Source: DASSKK01 sp035690495 (GTDB taxonomy: Bacteria; Actinomycetota; Actinomycetes; Propionibacteriales; Nocardioidaceae). Taken from it: a stretch of DNA of 64,000 nucleotides. How positions within the stretch are numbered: position 1 is the first letter of the stretch; each line of letters begins with the position of its first letter. Below, piece by piece: positions 26,352 through 35,600 of this stretch. The translations under genes and the position numbers were made by a program. The notes beneath the pieces are model-generated. The model made no database searches. It saw only the letters and a list, made by a program, of their open reading frames with translations, and was not told the origin of the DNA. Location of the stretch: positions 11,566 to 75,565 of the forward strand of contig DASSKK010000015.1 in the NCBI GenBank assembly GCA_035690495.1, given 5' to 3'.

Positions 26352-26363
26352 GCCGTCGCCGTC

Positions 26364-27038
26364 TCAGACTCGCTGCGAGGCGCGCTCCCTGGTCCGCTCG
26401 CCGCGCCGTCGCCACCACTCCCAGCCGACCGGGATCACCGACAGCACAAGCAGTCCCAGCACGGCCAGGTCGATGTTGGTGGCCAGCCAGGGCACCGCCT
26501 GGCCCAGGAAGTAGCCGAGCAGCGTGATCGCCACCACCCAGAGCACGGCGCCCACCGCGCTCCACGCCAGGAACCTTCGGCGGGCCATCGAGGTCACCCC
26601 GGCGACCACCGTGATGTAGGTCCGCACGAACGGGACGAAGCGACCGATCACCAGCGCCTTCTTGCCGTGCTTGTCGAAGAACTCGTGGGTCTGGTCGAAG
26701 TACCTGCGTTTGAGGATCCGCCCGTCCCGCTCGTAGAGCGGCGGCCCGACGAACCGCCCGATCTCGTAGCCGACCACGTTGCCGGCGAACGCGGCCACCA
26801 CGAAGACGGCCACGGCGACCCCGAGGTTGAGCTGCAGCTGCTGGCCGGCCACGAACACGCCGACGGCGAACAACAGCGTGTCGCCGGGCAGGAACGGGAA
26901 GAACAGCCCGCACTCGATGAACACGATCAGCAGGCTCACCCACACGAACTCGGTGTGGAAATGGTCGAGCAGCCACTGGGGGTCCATCCACGGGATGCCC
27001 AGCAGCCACGGGACCGGGGAGATTGCCGCGGGAAGCAC
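26364..27038 (-). CDS. DedA-family membrane protein
   Basis: This 224-residue integral membrane protein belongs to the DedA/SNARE-associated family, which includes undecaprenyl-phosphate and phospholipid transporters. The family signatures are present: FVWVSLLIVFIECGLFFPFLP, PGDTLLFAVGV, AAFAGNVVGYEIGRFVGPPL and the conserved Gly/Arg motif VIGRFVPFVRTYITVVAGVTSM. Four to five hydrophobic segments are visible and the C-terminus is very basic (WRRRGERTRERASQRV). GTG 27038 was chosen as start because it lies right before the first membrane-proximal segment; the frame upstream is antisense to the methyltransferase. Confidence 0.9.
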   Translation of the reverse strand: MLPAAISPVPWLLGIPWMDPQWLLDHFHTEFVWVSLLIVFIECGLFFPFLPGDTLLFAVGVFVAGQQLQLNLGVAVAVFVVAAFAGNVVGYEIGRFVGPPLYERDGRILKRRYFDQTHEFFDKHGKKALVIGRFVPFVRTYITVVAGVTSMARRRFLAWSAVGAVLWVVAITLLGYFLGQAVPWLATNIDLAVLGLLVLSVIPVGWEWWRRRGERTRERASQRV

Positions 27039-27113
27039 GAGGTCAAGCCTATCTGCGCCGGCTGAGCGTCGCCTGAGTACCGGAGGCGGCGAGAAGGGTA
27101 GCGTCGAGCCGAG

Positions 27114-27800
27114 ATGACTACACCGGGCGAGCAGACCGATCGACGGGCGCCGTACGACCCGATGCCGCACGGTCCGGGCGAGGTCGGGGTAGGTCCGTGG
27201 AACGGTCCGTGGCCCGAGGGCGACCAGTACGACGTAGAGCTGCTGACCCACGGGGACCGCCGCAACGTGGTGGACGGCTACCGCTACTGGCGGCTGGAGG
27301 CGATCGTGGCCGACCTCGACACCCGCCGCCACGGCTTCCATGTGGCGATCGAGAACTGGCAGCACGACTTCAACATCGGCACCATCGTGCGGACCGCCAA
27401 CGCGTTCCTGGCCGCGCAGGTGCACATCGTGGGCAACCGTCGCTGGAACCGGCGCGGCGCGATGGTGACCGACAGGTACCAGCACGTGCGCCACCACCAC
27501 AGCATCGCGGAGCTGACGGAGCACCTGGAGCGTGACGGGGTCGCGTTGCTCGGCATCGACAACCTGCCGGGCTCGCAGCCGATCGAGACGCTGCACCTGC
27601 CCCGTGACGTCTGCCTGCTGTTCGGTCAGGAGGGTCCGGGACTGTCGCAACAGGCGCGTGAGGCCTGCAGCGGCACGTTCTCGATCACCCAGTTCGGCTC
27701 GACCCGGTCCATCAACGCCTCCGTGGCCGCGGCGATCGCCATGCACACGTGGGTCCGCCAGCACGTGGACCCGGAAGCCTCCGGGTCCTGGCGCGGGTGA
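27114..27800 (+). CDS. SpoU/TrmH-family RNA 2'-O-methyltransferase
   Basis: This 228-residue SPOUT enzyme probably methylates a ribose in tRNA or rRNA. The three SpoU motifs are visible: motif 1 in WQHDFNIGTIVRTANAFLA, motif 2 in LPRDVCLLFGQEGPGLSQQA and motif 3 in STRSINASVAAAIAMHTWV, which form the trefoil knot that binds AdoMet. The first 60 residues are Pro/Gly-rich without a known domain. TAGCGT at about 27099-27104 may be the -10 of its promoter. It diverges from dedA over 75 bases and precedes the aldolase region as in other actinobacteria. Confidence 0.9.
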   Translation: MTTPGEQTDRRAPYDPMPHGPGEVGVGPWNGPWPEGDQYDVELLTHGDRRNVVDGYRYWRLEAIVADLDTRRHGFHVAIENWQHDFNIGTIVRTANAFLAAQVHIVGNRRWNRRGAMVTDRYQHVRHHHSIAELTEHLERDGVALLGIDNLPGSQPIETLHLPRDVCLLFGQEGPGLSQQAREACSGTFSITQFGSTRSINASVAAAIAMHTWVRQHVDPEASGSWRG

Positions 27801-27828
27801 CCTGACCTCGTCGAGGTCAGGGTCACCC
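27796..27828. terminator. Bidirectional hairpin between two convergent genes
   Basis: CCTGACCTCG (27801-27810) pairs perfectly with CGAGGTCAGG (27812-27821), and GGGTGA / TCACCC extends the stem on both sides with one bulged G. The hairpin sits between the end of the methyltransferase gene (stop 27800) and the end of the convergent membrane-protein gene. It has no long T-run, so it is a candidate actinobacterial I-shaped terminator. Confidence 0.6.
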
Positions 27829-28218
27829 GGTGACGAGGCCGCCGACGATAGCGATCAGGCAGGCCACCACCCCGGCGGCCGCGACGATCGTCGCCGCCCG
27901 GGCCAGGTGACCGGTCCAGGGCGCAGGTCCGCTCTCGGCGCGCAGCGTCCGCCGGGACAGCAGGAGCGCGAGCGCGGCGAGCACCAGGTTGCCGACCGCC
28001 AAGAGGGAGTACACGGCGCCGACATGGTCCGGCCCGTAGCTTGCCCCGAACGTGATCGCCTCGAGCGCCAGGCCCACCGTGCCTTGGCCGAGCAGGCTGA
28101 GTGCCGCGAAGGCGAAGCCAGCGATCGCAGAGGCTTCCGGTGTCAGGATGTCGGTCAGCCACGACGGTGCCGGCCGCGTCTCGCCCTCGTGGCCGATGTA
28201 CTCGTGGTTTTCGGTCAT
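27823..28218 (-). CDS. Small four-helix membrane protein
   Basis: I do not recognise this 131-residue protein. After a polar start (MTENHEYIGHEGETRPAPSW), hydrophobic helices run at about 28-45 (ASAIAGFAFAALSLLGQG), 48-62, 67-88 and 104-130 (AATIVAAAGVVACLIAIVGG), so it is probably a four-helix integral membrane protein. The stop lies inside the shared hairpin. It follows the PTS EIIB gene by 19 bases on the same strand, which suggests cotranscription, but it does not look like an EIIC permease. Confidence 0.7.
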   Translation of the reverse strand: MTENHEYIGHEGETRPAPSWLTDILTPEASAIAGFAFAALSLLGQGTVGLALEAITFGASYGPDHVGAVYSLLAVGNLVLAALALLLSRRTLRAESGPAPWTGHLARAATIVAAAGVVACLIAIVGGLVTG

Positions 28219-28237
28219 GCGGTCTCCCCCTTCGGAG

Positions 28238-28471
28238 TCAGCCCAGCATCGTCTCGATCTCCGAGGCGACCAGGTTGGCCTCGGGACCGACCACCACCTG
28301 CACGACCGAACCGGCGGTCAGCACGCCGTGGGCACCTGCACGGTTCAAGGCCGACTCGTCGATCAGCGAGACGTCCTGCACGGCCGTGCGGAGCCGGGTG
28401 ATGCAGGGCTCGATCTCGACCACGTTGGCGCTGCCGCCCAACCCGGCCAGGATCAGCTCCGCTTGCCTCAT
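28238..28471 (-). CDS. Stand-alone PTS EIIB domain (glucose/GlcNAc type)
   Basis: This 77-residue protein is a single EIIB domain of the glucose/N-acetylglucosamine phosphotransferase family. It carries the phosphorylation cysteine in EIEPCITRLRTAV (C23), with the usual IL-x-x-LGG-x-x-N start (ILAGLGGSANVVEI) and the end VQVVVGPEANLVASEIE. EIIB takes phosphate from EIIA and passes it to sugar bound by EIIC. No EIIA, HPr or EIIC gene lies beside it; the next gene on the strand is a small membrane protein. In some actinobacteria EIIB and EIIC are separate genes, so partners may be elsewhere. It diverges from the aldolase gene over 76 bases. Confidence 0.88.
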   Translation of the reverse strand: MRQAELILAGLGGSANVVEIEPCITRLRTAVQDVSLIDESALNRAGAHGVLTAGSVVQVVVGPEANLVASEIETMLG

Positions 28472-28480
28472 GGCACAGCA

Positions 28481-28509
28481 TTCAACCATCCCGGACCGCC
28501 CACTAGAGT
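28481..28509 (+). promoter_or_regulatory. Candidate SigA promoter of the aldolase gene
   Basis: TTCAAC (28481-28486) and TAGAGT (28504-28509) are separated by exactly 17 bases, 38 bases before the fbaA ATG. The gene also has a good ribosome binding site, AGGAG at about 28537-28541. Consensus-based inference. Confidence 0.5.
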
Positions 28510-28547
28510 GGAATTCCGACGCCGTGTCCCGATCCCAGGAGTGAGCA

Positions 28548-29582
28548 ATGCCCATCGCGACCCCCGAGGTGTACGCCGAGATGCTCGACCGGGCCAAGCG
28601 TGAGTCGTTCGCGTTCCCGGCCATCAACGTGACTTCCTCCCAGACCCTCAACGCCGCGTTGCAGGGCTTCGCCGACGCGGGCAGCGACGGGATCGTGCAG
28701 GTCTCGACCGGCGGCGCGGAGTACCTCTCCGGCGCCAAGGTCAAGGACATGGTCGCCGGGTCGGTCGCGTTAGCGGCCTACGCCGAGGAGGTGGCCAAGA
28801 GCTTCCCGGTGAACGTCGCCCTGCACACGGACCACTGCCCGAAGGACAAGCTGGACGGGTTCGTCCGTCCGTTGCTCGACATCTCCGTCGAGCGGGTCAA
28901 GAACGGGCAGGCCCCGCTGTTCGGCTCGCACATGTGGGACGGGTCCGCCGTACCCCTCGAGGAGAACCTGAAGATCGCCGAGGAGCTGCTGGAGAAGGCC
29001 ACGGCCGCCAAGATCATCCTGGAGATCGAGGTCGGCGTGGTCGGTGGTGAGGAGGACGGCGTCGTCGGGGAGATGGACGAGAAGCTCTACACCACCCCGC
29101 AGGACGCCCTGGACACCTTCGCGGCACTCGGCGACGGATCGCGCGGTCGCTACCTGACTGCGCTGACCTTCGGCAACGTGCACGGCGTCTACAAGCCGGG
29201 CAACGTCAAGCTCCGCCCGGAGATCCTCGAGAAGGCCCAGCAGGCGGTCGCGGAGAAGCGCGGCCTGGGGCAGGACGCCAAGCCGTTCGACCTGGTCTTC
29301 CACGGCGGTTCGGGATCGACGGCGCAGGAGATCGCCGACGCGGTGTCGTACGGCGTGGTGAAGATGAACGTCGACACCGACACCCAGTACGCCTTCACGC
29401 GGCCGGTGGCGGGCCACATGTTCGCCAACTACGACGGGGTGCTGAAGGTCGACGGCGACGTCGGCTCGAAGAAGGTCTACGACCCGCGTTCCTGGGGCAA
29501 GGCCGCCGAGGCCGGGATGGCCGCGCGAGTCGTCACCGCCTGCGAGAACCTCAACAGCACCGGCCGGTCGATCTCCGGCTGA
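28548..29582 (+). CDS. fbaA: Class II fructose-bisphosphate aldolase
   Basis: This 344-residue zinc-dependent enzyme interconverts fructose 1,6-bisphosphate with DHAP and glyceraldehyde 3-phosphate in glycolysis and gluconeogenesis. Class II signatures are in order: the catalytic aspartate and zinc His in VALHTDHCPKDK, then EIEVGVVGGEEDGV, the zinc-binding His in LTFGNVHGVYKPGNV, and the glycine-rich FHGGSGSTAQEI with NVDTDTQYAFTRP. Length and ends are normal for actinobacterial Fba. A DUF3151 gene, usually next to fba in this phylum, lies 1.6 kb downstream, beyond a transporter. Confidence 0.97.
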   Translation: MPIATPEVYAEMLDRAKRESFAFPAINVTSSQTLNAALQGFADAGSDGIVQVSTGGAEYLSGAKVKDMVAGSVALAAYAEEVAKSFPVNVALHTDHCPKDKLDGFVRPLLDISVERVKNGQAPLFGSHMWDGSAVPLEENLKIAEELLEKATAAKIILEIEVGVVGGEEDGVVGEMDEKLYTTPQDALDTFAALGDGSRGRYLTALTFGNVHGVYKPGNVKLRPEILEKAQQAVAEKRGLGQDAKPFDLVFHGGSGSTAQEIADAVSYGVVKMNVDTDTQYAFTRPVAGHMFANYDGVLKVDGDVGSKKVYDPRSWGKAAEAGMAARVVTACENLNSTGRSISG

Positions 29583-29606
29583 CGGGCGGCCGGGCTGCCC
29601 TCCGGC

Positions 29607-31118
29607 TCACCCGGCGACCTCGAGCGGCGCCTCCGCACCTCGTGCCTCGGCCGACCCACGTGCCAGGTGCCGCGGCGTCGCGAAGCAGAGCGCGGCGAGC
29701 AGGCCGATCACGATCACCGCCGCCGGGAGAAGCAGCGACTGTGCCATCGCATCGGCGAAGCCTCCGTCCAGGAACGACGGCAGCGGACCGGTGGCTGCCC
29801 CGACCGGGGCGCCCTTCGGGGTGGGCGGCAGGTCGGCGGTCAGCCGGGACTGCATCAGCACCGCGATCGAGGCGCTTCCCAGCACGGCTCCCACCTGGCG
29901 GGTGGTGTTGTAGACGCCCGCTCCAGCGCCGGCGTGGTGCATCGCGAGGTTGCGGGTCGCAGTCGTGCTCAACGGTGACCACATGAAGCCGTTCGCCACG
30001 CCGAGCAGGGCGATCGGCAGCAGCAGCCGCCACACCGGGGTGTCCGGACCCATCTCGACGCTCAGCCAGGCCAGCGCCACCGGGAAGCAGAGCAGCCCGA
30101 TCCCCGCGATCACACGCGGGTGCACCCGGTCGACCAGATGGCCCACCCAGGGCGCGAGGACCCCGGACAGCAGAGCCATCGGCACAAGCAGCAGCGCCGA
30201 CTGGGTTGGCGACCAGCCGCGCACCTCCTGGGCGTAGAGCATGATCGGCAGGGCCATCGCGGTGATCGCGAAGCCCACCGCGGTGATCGCCACGTTGGCC
30301 AGGGAGAAGTTCCGGTCGCGAAACAGGCTCAGCGGGACCAGCGGCTCCTGCCGGCGTACGGCCTGGAGCACCACGAAGACCACGAGCAAGGCGACACCCG
30401 CCCCGATCAGCGCTCCGACCGAGATCGGTCCGGCGATCGTGCCCCAGTCGTAGTTCTGGCCCTCCTGGATCCCGAACACCAGGCAGAACATCCCGACGGC
30501 GCTCACCGTGACACCGAGCCAGTCGAACCGGTGCGGGTGGGTGGCCAGCCTCGGGACCAACCGGACCGCGAGCAGGAAGCCGACGAGTCCGATGGGCGCG
30601 TTGATGAAGAAGATCCACTGCCAGCCGAGGGCGTCGACGAGTACGCCGCCGAGGATCGGCCCCACCAGCGTGGCGACGCCGGCGACCGCCCCCCACAGCC
30701 CCATCGCCTTGCCGCGGCTGGTGGCGGGGAAGATCCGGGTGATCACTGCCATCGTCTGTGGGTTCATCATCGAGGCGCCAAGGCCCTGGAAGACCCGCGC
30801 GACGATCAGCTCCTCGATGCTGTGCGTCGTCCCGCACCAGATCGAGGAGAGAGTGAACAGTGCCAAGCCGGCCAGGTAGAGGTTCTTCGGGCCGTACCTG
30901 TCGCCGAGGCGGCCGGTGATCAGCAACGGCACCGCATAGGCGAGCAGGTAGGCGCTGGTCACCCACACCACGTCGTTCACCCCGGCATCCAGGTCGGCCA
31001 TGATCGAGGGGGTGGCGACGAACACGATGGTGGAGTCCACGAGGATCATGAAGAACCCCAGGCACAGCGCCCCCAGCGCCGGCCAGGGCCGGACCTCGGG
31101 ACGGTCGACGGATGGCAT
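29607..31118 (-). CDS. MFS drug exporter, DHA2 (EmrB/QacA) type
   Basis: This 503-residue permease has about 14 hydrophobic helices and DHA2 family motifs: LGFFMILVDSTIVFVATPSI in helix 1, the motif A-like GRLGDRYGPKNLYLAG, ARVFQGLGASMMNPQTMA, and PIGLVGFLLAVRLVP after helix 6. It should exchange protons for hydrophobic cations or drugs at the membrane. No regulator is adjacent. It separates fbaA from the DUF3151 gene, which are usually close in actinobacteria, so it may be a local insertion. Substrate unknown. Confidence 0.92.
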   Translation of the reverse strand: MPSVDRPEVRPWPALGALCLGFFMILVDSTIVFVATPSIMADLDAGVNDVVWVTSAYLLAYAVPLLITGRLGDRYGPKNLYLAGLALFTLSSIWCGTTHSIEELIVARVFQGLGASMMNPQTMAVITRIFPATSRGKAMGLWGAVAGVATLVGPILGGVLVDALGWQWIFFINAPIGLVGFLLAVRLVPRLATHPHRFDWLGVTVSAVGMFCLVFGIQEGQNYDWGTIAGPISVGALIGAGVALLVVFVVLQAVRRQEPLVPLSLFRDRNFSLANVAITAVGFAITAMALPIMLYAQEVRGWSPTQSALLLVPMALLSGVLAPWVGHLVDRVHPRVIAGIGLLCFPVALAWLSVEMGPDTPVWRLLLPIALLGVANGFMWSPLSTTATRNLAMHHAGAGAGVYNTTRQVGAVLGSASIAVLMQSRLTADLPPTPKGAPVGAATGPLPSFLDGGFADAMAQSLLLPAAVIVIGLLAALCFATPRHLARGSAEARGAEAPLEVAG

Positions 31119-31179
31119 GGGTCCATGGTGTCACCGGCCCCCGACAGCATCCTCGGCCCCGGCCGGTAACGTCGGCGCC

Positions 31180-31596
31180 ATGGACCATCCCGACCTGATG
31201 GCGACCCCGCCGCCGACCCACCTCCCCGTCGACCCGGCGTCCGAGGCGCTGGAGCGCGGCGACGACGTTCGGACCGTGCTCAGGGCCCATCCGGAGTCGC
31301 CGCTGGCGTGGGCCACCTTCGCCGAGGCCACCCTCGCCGACGAGGCGGCCGACGACCTGACGGCGTACGCCTACGCCCGTGTCGGCTACCACCGCAGTCT
31401 CGACCTGCTGCGCCGCAACGGCTGGAAGGGTCAAGGGCCGGTGCCCTGGGAGCACGAGCCGAACCGCGGCTTCCTGCGTGCTCTGGCGGCGCTGACGACC
31501 GCCGCCTCGCGGATCGGCGAGCAGCCGGAGGCGAAGCGCTGCCGCGAGTTCCTGCTCGACTCCAGCCAGACGGCGTACGACGAGCTGCTCGGCTGA
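31180..31596 (+). CDS. DUF3151 family protein
   Basis: This 138-residue protein belongs to a conserved actinobacterial family of unknown function (DUF3151) that travels with fba and purA. The helical TPR-like body has family segments ALERGDDVRTVLRAHPESPL, AWATFAEATL, AYAYARVGYHRSLDLLRRNG, and WEHEPNRGFLRALAAL. ATG 31180 was chosen; MATPPP 21 bases later is an alternative. It diverges from the exporter over 61 bases. Function not known; the name rests on remembered family features. Confidence 0.82.
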   Translation: MDHPDLMATPPPTHLPVDPASEALERGDDVRTVLRAHPESPLAWATFAEATLADEAADDLTAYAYARVGYHRSLDLLRRNGWKGQGPVPWEHEPNRGFLRALAALTTAASRIGEQPEAKRCREFLLDSSQTAYDELLG

Positions 31597-31645
31597 ACAC
31601 GCGGACCCGCCGGTTTGCTCGCGCCGTGACCGGGTACTCGGCGGC

Positions 31646-31822
31646 ATGAGCGACCGCAGGACGCGCGAAGAGCCGGATCACGGGACAGCCGGGAGGCCGG
31701 GCCAGGCCGAGCCGACGTCGATCGCGGACTCGAAGGCTCTGCCCGAGCTGAACGAGCCGGCTCGTTCGCGGCGTCACCCGCTCGACGACCTGGCCGACCC
31801 GGGGGACCTGGACGACCGCTAG
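31646..31822 (+). CDS. Small acidic hypothetical protein
   Basis: This 58-residue frame reads MSDRRTREEPDHGTAGRP and ends HPLDDLADPGDLDDR. It is hydrophilic and acidic at the C-terminus. It ends four bases before the DUF1275 gene. Codon use is consistent with coding, but the ribosome site is weak and I know no family, so it may be spurious. Confidence 0.4.
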   Translation: MSDRRTREEPDHGTAGRPGQAEPTSIADSKALPELNEPARSRRHPLDDLADPGDLDDR

Positions 31823-31825
31823 GCC

Positions 31826-32542
31826 GTGCCCGGCTCGAAGCGGTCGGGGGAGACCTCCGCCGTCTCGGTCATGGTGCCGACCGTGCTTCTCACCGGAGCA
31901 ACCGGCGCCATGGACGCGACGGCCTTCCTCACGCTCGGCAACGTCTTCGCCAGCGTGATGACCGGGAACATGGTGCTGCTCGGCGTCGCTGCCGGCACCC
32001 GGGACGCCGAGCTCGCCGTCTCCGCCGGGCTGGCACTCGCGGGGTACGTCGTGGGCACGCTCGCCGGCACCGTGGTCAGCAGGCTCGCCGGCGTGCTCGA
32101 CCCGAGGCCGGACCGTCCCCGACGTGATCTGCTCGCCCGGCTGCTCCTGGAGCTGGCGCTGATGGTCGCGTTCACCGTGGTCTGGGAGGTCGCGGGCCCG
32201 CAGGGCGCGAGCTCCCGGTGGGCGCTGCTGGCCGTCGCCGCGTGCGCGATGGGGTGCCAGAGCGTCGCGGTCCCCTCGTGGGCGGGGCGGCGGGGGACGA
32301 CACAGCCGGGCGTGCGCTCGACGACCTACATGACAGGCACCCTCACCGGACTGCTCGCGGACCTGGCCGGGCCTCCCGGGCGTCGGCGGCTGCGCGGCTG
32401 GGCCGCCGCTCGCCTGGTCGCACTCGTGTGCGGGGCGGTCGTCGCGGCGTTCGTCGTCTCCAGCGCGCCGCCGATGCTGCCGGCGATCCCGGTGGGCGCC
32501 CTGCTCGTCGCCCTCGCGATGACCGTGCTCGCGCCACGGTGA
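31826..32542 (+). CDS. DUF1275 (YoaK) membrane protein
   Basis: This 238-residue protein belongs to the DUF1275/YoaK family of putative small-molecule transporters. Its key motifs are TGATGAMDATAFLTLGNVFAS and MTGNMVLLGVA near the N-terminus and the later RSTTYMTGTLTGLLADLA, where family members carry a TG(N/T)-type motif. Six to seven hydrophobic stretches are visible. GTG 31826 is the start. Substrate and role are unknown for this family. It lies directly after the small acidic frame and 91 bases before the FAD/Fe-S dehydrogenase. Confidence 0.87.
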   Translation: MPGSKRSGETSAVSVMVPTVLLTGATGAMDATAFLTLGNVFASVMTGNMVLLGVAAGTRDAELAVSAGLALAGYVVGTLAGTVVSRLAGVLDPRPDRPRRDLLARLLLELALMVAFTVVWEVAGPQGASSRWALLAVAACAMGCQSVAVPSWAGRRGTTQPGVRSTTYMTGTLTGLLADLAGPPGRRRLRGWAAARLVALVCGAVVAAFVVSSAPPMLPAIPVGALLVALAMTVLAPR

Positions 32543-32633
32543 GGCCACCGTGAGGCGACCCGTTTGCAGGCACCGCTGACGGGTACGGCGAAGCCCACCC
32601 TGGGAAAGGCCAACGAGCGGAGGTCGTGCGTCG

Positions 32634-35600
32634 ATGCCGCGCCTGATGTCGCGTGAGGACACGGAGGTCCGCCCCGACTCGCCGCGAGACCGGGGCCGGC
32701 TCGCGCGGGACCTGAGCAAGGCCGTGCGCGGCGAGGTGAGGTTCGACGAGCCGAGCCGACTGCTCTATGCCAACGACGCATCGATCTACCGCACCATGCC
32801 GATCGGCGTCGTGGTCCCCCGCGACGACGCGGACGTCGAGGCTGCGCTGGCCGTCTGCCGCACTCACCAGGTGCCGATCCTGGCCCGCGGCGGCGGGACG
32901 GGCCTGGCAGGCCAGAGCGTCAACGAGGGCGTGGTCTTCGACTTCTCGAAGTACATGCACGACATCGTCCGGATCGACCCGCAGGAGCGCACCGCGGTCG
33001 TCCAGCCCGGGGTGATCTGCGACCAGCTGCGCTATGCGGCGATGGAGCACGGGCTCACGTTCGCCCCGGATCCGGCGACCCACGACCACAACACGCTCGG
33101 CGGGATGATCGGCAACAACTCCTGCGGCACCCACTCGGTCTACGGCGGCAAGACCGTCGACAACGTCATCGAGCTCGACGTGCTGCTCTACGACGGCACC
33201 CGGATGACGGTGGGCGTCGAGGAGGAGTCCGACCTCGAGGCGGTCGTCGCCCAGGGCGGCCGCCGCGGAGAGATCTATGCCGGGCTCCGGCGTCTGCGCG
33301 ACGAGTACGCCGACCTGATCCGCGAGCGCTACCCGAACGTCCCTCGGCGGGTCTCCGGCTACAACCTGGACGACCTGCTCGCCGAGAAGGGATTCAACCC
33401 GGCGCGCGCTCTGGTCGGCAGCGAGTGCACGTGCGTGCTGGTGCTGTCGGCCAAGGTGCGTCTGCTTCCGTGGCCGGAGCATCGCTCCCTGGTCGTCCTC
33501 GGCTACCCCGACTCGCCCTCGGCCGCGGAGCACGTCACCGACATCCTGGACACGGGCCCGGTCGGGCTGGAGTTCTTCGAGCAGGGCATCATCGAGAACC
33601 TGAAGAAGAAGCGGTTCTTCTTCGAGGGCATGCGGGAGCTTCCCGACGGCAACACGTTCGTGCTCATCGAGTACGGCGGCGACAGCCAGGACGAGGCCGA
33701 CGCGGCCGGCCGAGACATCTGCGAACGTCTCGAGAAGCTCCCGAACACCCCGCACATCAAGGAGTACGACGACCCGCGGCACCAGTCCGACATCTGGGAG
33801 ATCCGCAGAGGCGCGATCGGCTCCACCCGCATCCCGCAGGAGCACGCCGGCCTGCCGGGGTGGGAGGACGCAGCGGTGCATCCCGCCAACCTGGCTCCCT
33901 ACCTCCGTGACTACCAGGACCTGCTGGACAGGTACGACTACCACGCGCCGCTGTTCGGTCACTTCGGCCAGGGGTGCATCCACAACCGGCTCGACCTGGA
34001 CATCAAGACCGCGGACGGGATCGAGACGTTCCGCCGGTTCATCTCCGACGCGGCCGACCTGGTCATCGCGCACGGTGGCGTGCCCTCCGGCGAGCACGGC
34101 GACGGTCAGCTTCGGGCCGAGTTCCTGACCCGGGTGTTCGGTCCCGAGCTGGTCCGCGCGTTCGAGGAGTTCAAGGACCTCTTCGACCCGGACGGCAAGA
34201 TGAACCCGGGCAAGGTGGTCAGGCCGAGGTCCCCGGTGCAGGATCTTCAGCTCGGCACGCACTACCGGCCGGCCGTCCTGGCCACCGAGTTCGCCTATCC
34301 CGAGGACGGCTTCAACTTCGCCGACGCGGCGAACCGGTGCTTCGGCGTCGGCAAGTGCCGGCACATGGAGGGCGGCACGATGTGCCCGTCGTTCATGGTG
34401 ACCAGGGAGGAGAAGCACTCCACCCGGGGCCGGTCCCGCATGCTGCTGGAGATGATGCGCACCTCCGGGGAGCGCAAGCATCCGTGGCGCGACGAAGGCG
34501 TCAAAGACGCTCTCGACCTGTGCCTGGCCTGCAAGGGCTGCAAGGGCGACTGCCCGGTCCGCGTCGACATGGCCACCTACAAGGCCGAGTTCCTCTCCCA
34601 CTACTACCAGGGCAGGATCCGGCCGCGCGCGGCGTACGCGATGGGGCTGATCCAGCGGTGGAGCAAGCTGGCCTCCCTCACGCCCGGCCTGGTCAACTGG
34701 ACCGCGTCGGCGCCGGTGCTCTCGTCGCTGGTGAAGGCCGCTGCCGGTGTCGCCCCCCAACGCGAGCTCCCGTCCTACGCGCCCACGACGTACCGGTCCC
34801 TGAGAACGGACGGCGCGCCGGCGCGCGACGGCATGCCGGTGATCCTCTGGGTGGACACGTTCAGCAACTACTTCCAGCCCCAGGTCGCCCAGGCCGCGGT
34901 CGAGGTGCTCGAGGCGGCGGGCTTCGACGTCCGCGTCCCCGACCGACAGATGTGCTGCGGAAGGCCGCTCTACGACTACGGCATGCTCGGCACGGCGCGT
35001 CGCTACCTGGACACGGTCCTGGGCTCCACGCGGGAGGAGATCGAGGCGGGCGTTCCCGTCGTCGGGCTCGAGCCGTCCTGCGTCGCCGTGTTCCGTGACG
35101 AGCTTCCGAATCTCATGCCCCACGACGAGAACGCCCGGCGGCTCGCGTCGCAGACGTTCACCCTCGCGCAGCTGCTGGCCAAGCACGCCCCGGACTGGCA
35201 GCCCCCGCGCCTCGACGCCGACGTGCTCGTCCAGGTGCACTGCCACCAGGGAGCCGTGCTCGGCTACGAGAAGGAGCGAGCGCTCTTGGACCGCATGGGA
35301 GTTCGCGTGCAGGTCCCCGACAGTGGCTGCTGCGGGATGGCGGGCAGCTTCGGTTACGAGAAGGGTGAGAAGTACGACGTGTCCGTCGCCTGCGGCGAGC
35401 GCGTGATCCTCCCCGAGGTTCGCGCGGCTCAGCCGGAGACGATCGTGCTCGCCGACGGGTTCAGCTGTCGAGAGCAGATCGGCCAGCTGACCGAACGCAC
35501 CGCGGTCCATCTGGCCGAGGTGCTGGCGTGGGCCCTCCGCGGAGTGGATCCCAGGCCGAGTCGCGCCTATCCCGAGAATCGGATCCGGCCGCCGGCGCCG

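Noticed and set aside
27901..27917. GGTGACCGGTCC-like sequence resembling the pyrE palindromes
   Set aside because: It lies within a coding region and matches only half of the 20-base repeat.
28201..28218. Idea that the small membrane protein beside EIIB is an EIIC permease
   Set aside because: At 131 residues with about four helices it is far too short and lacks EIIC motifs.
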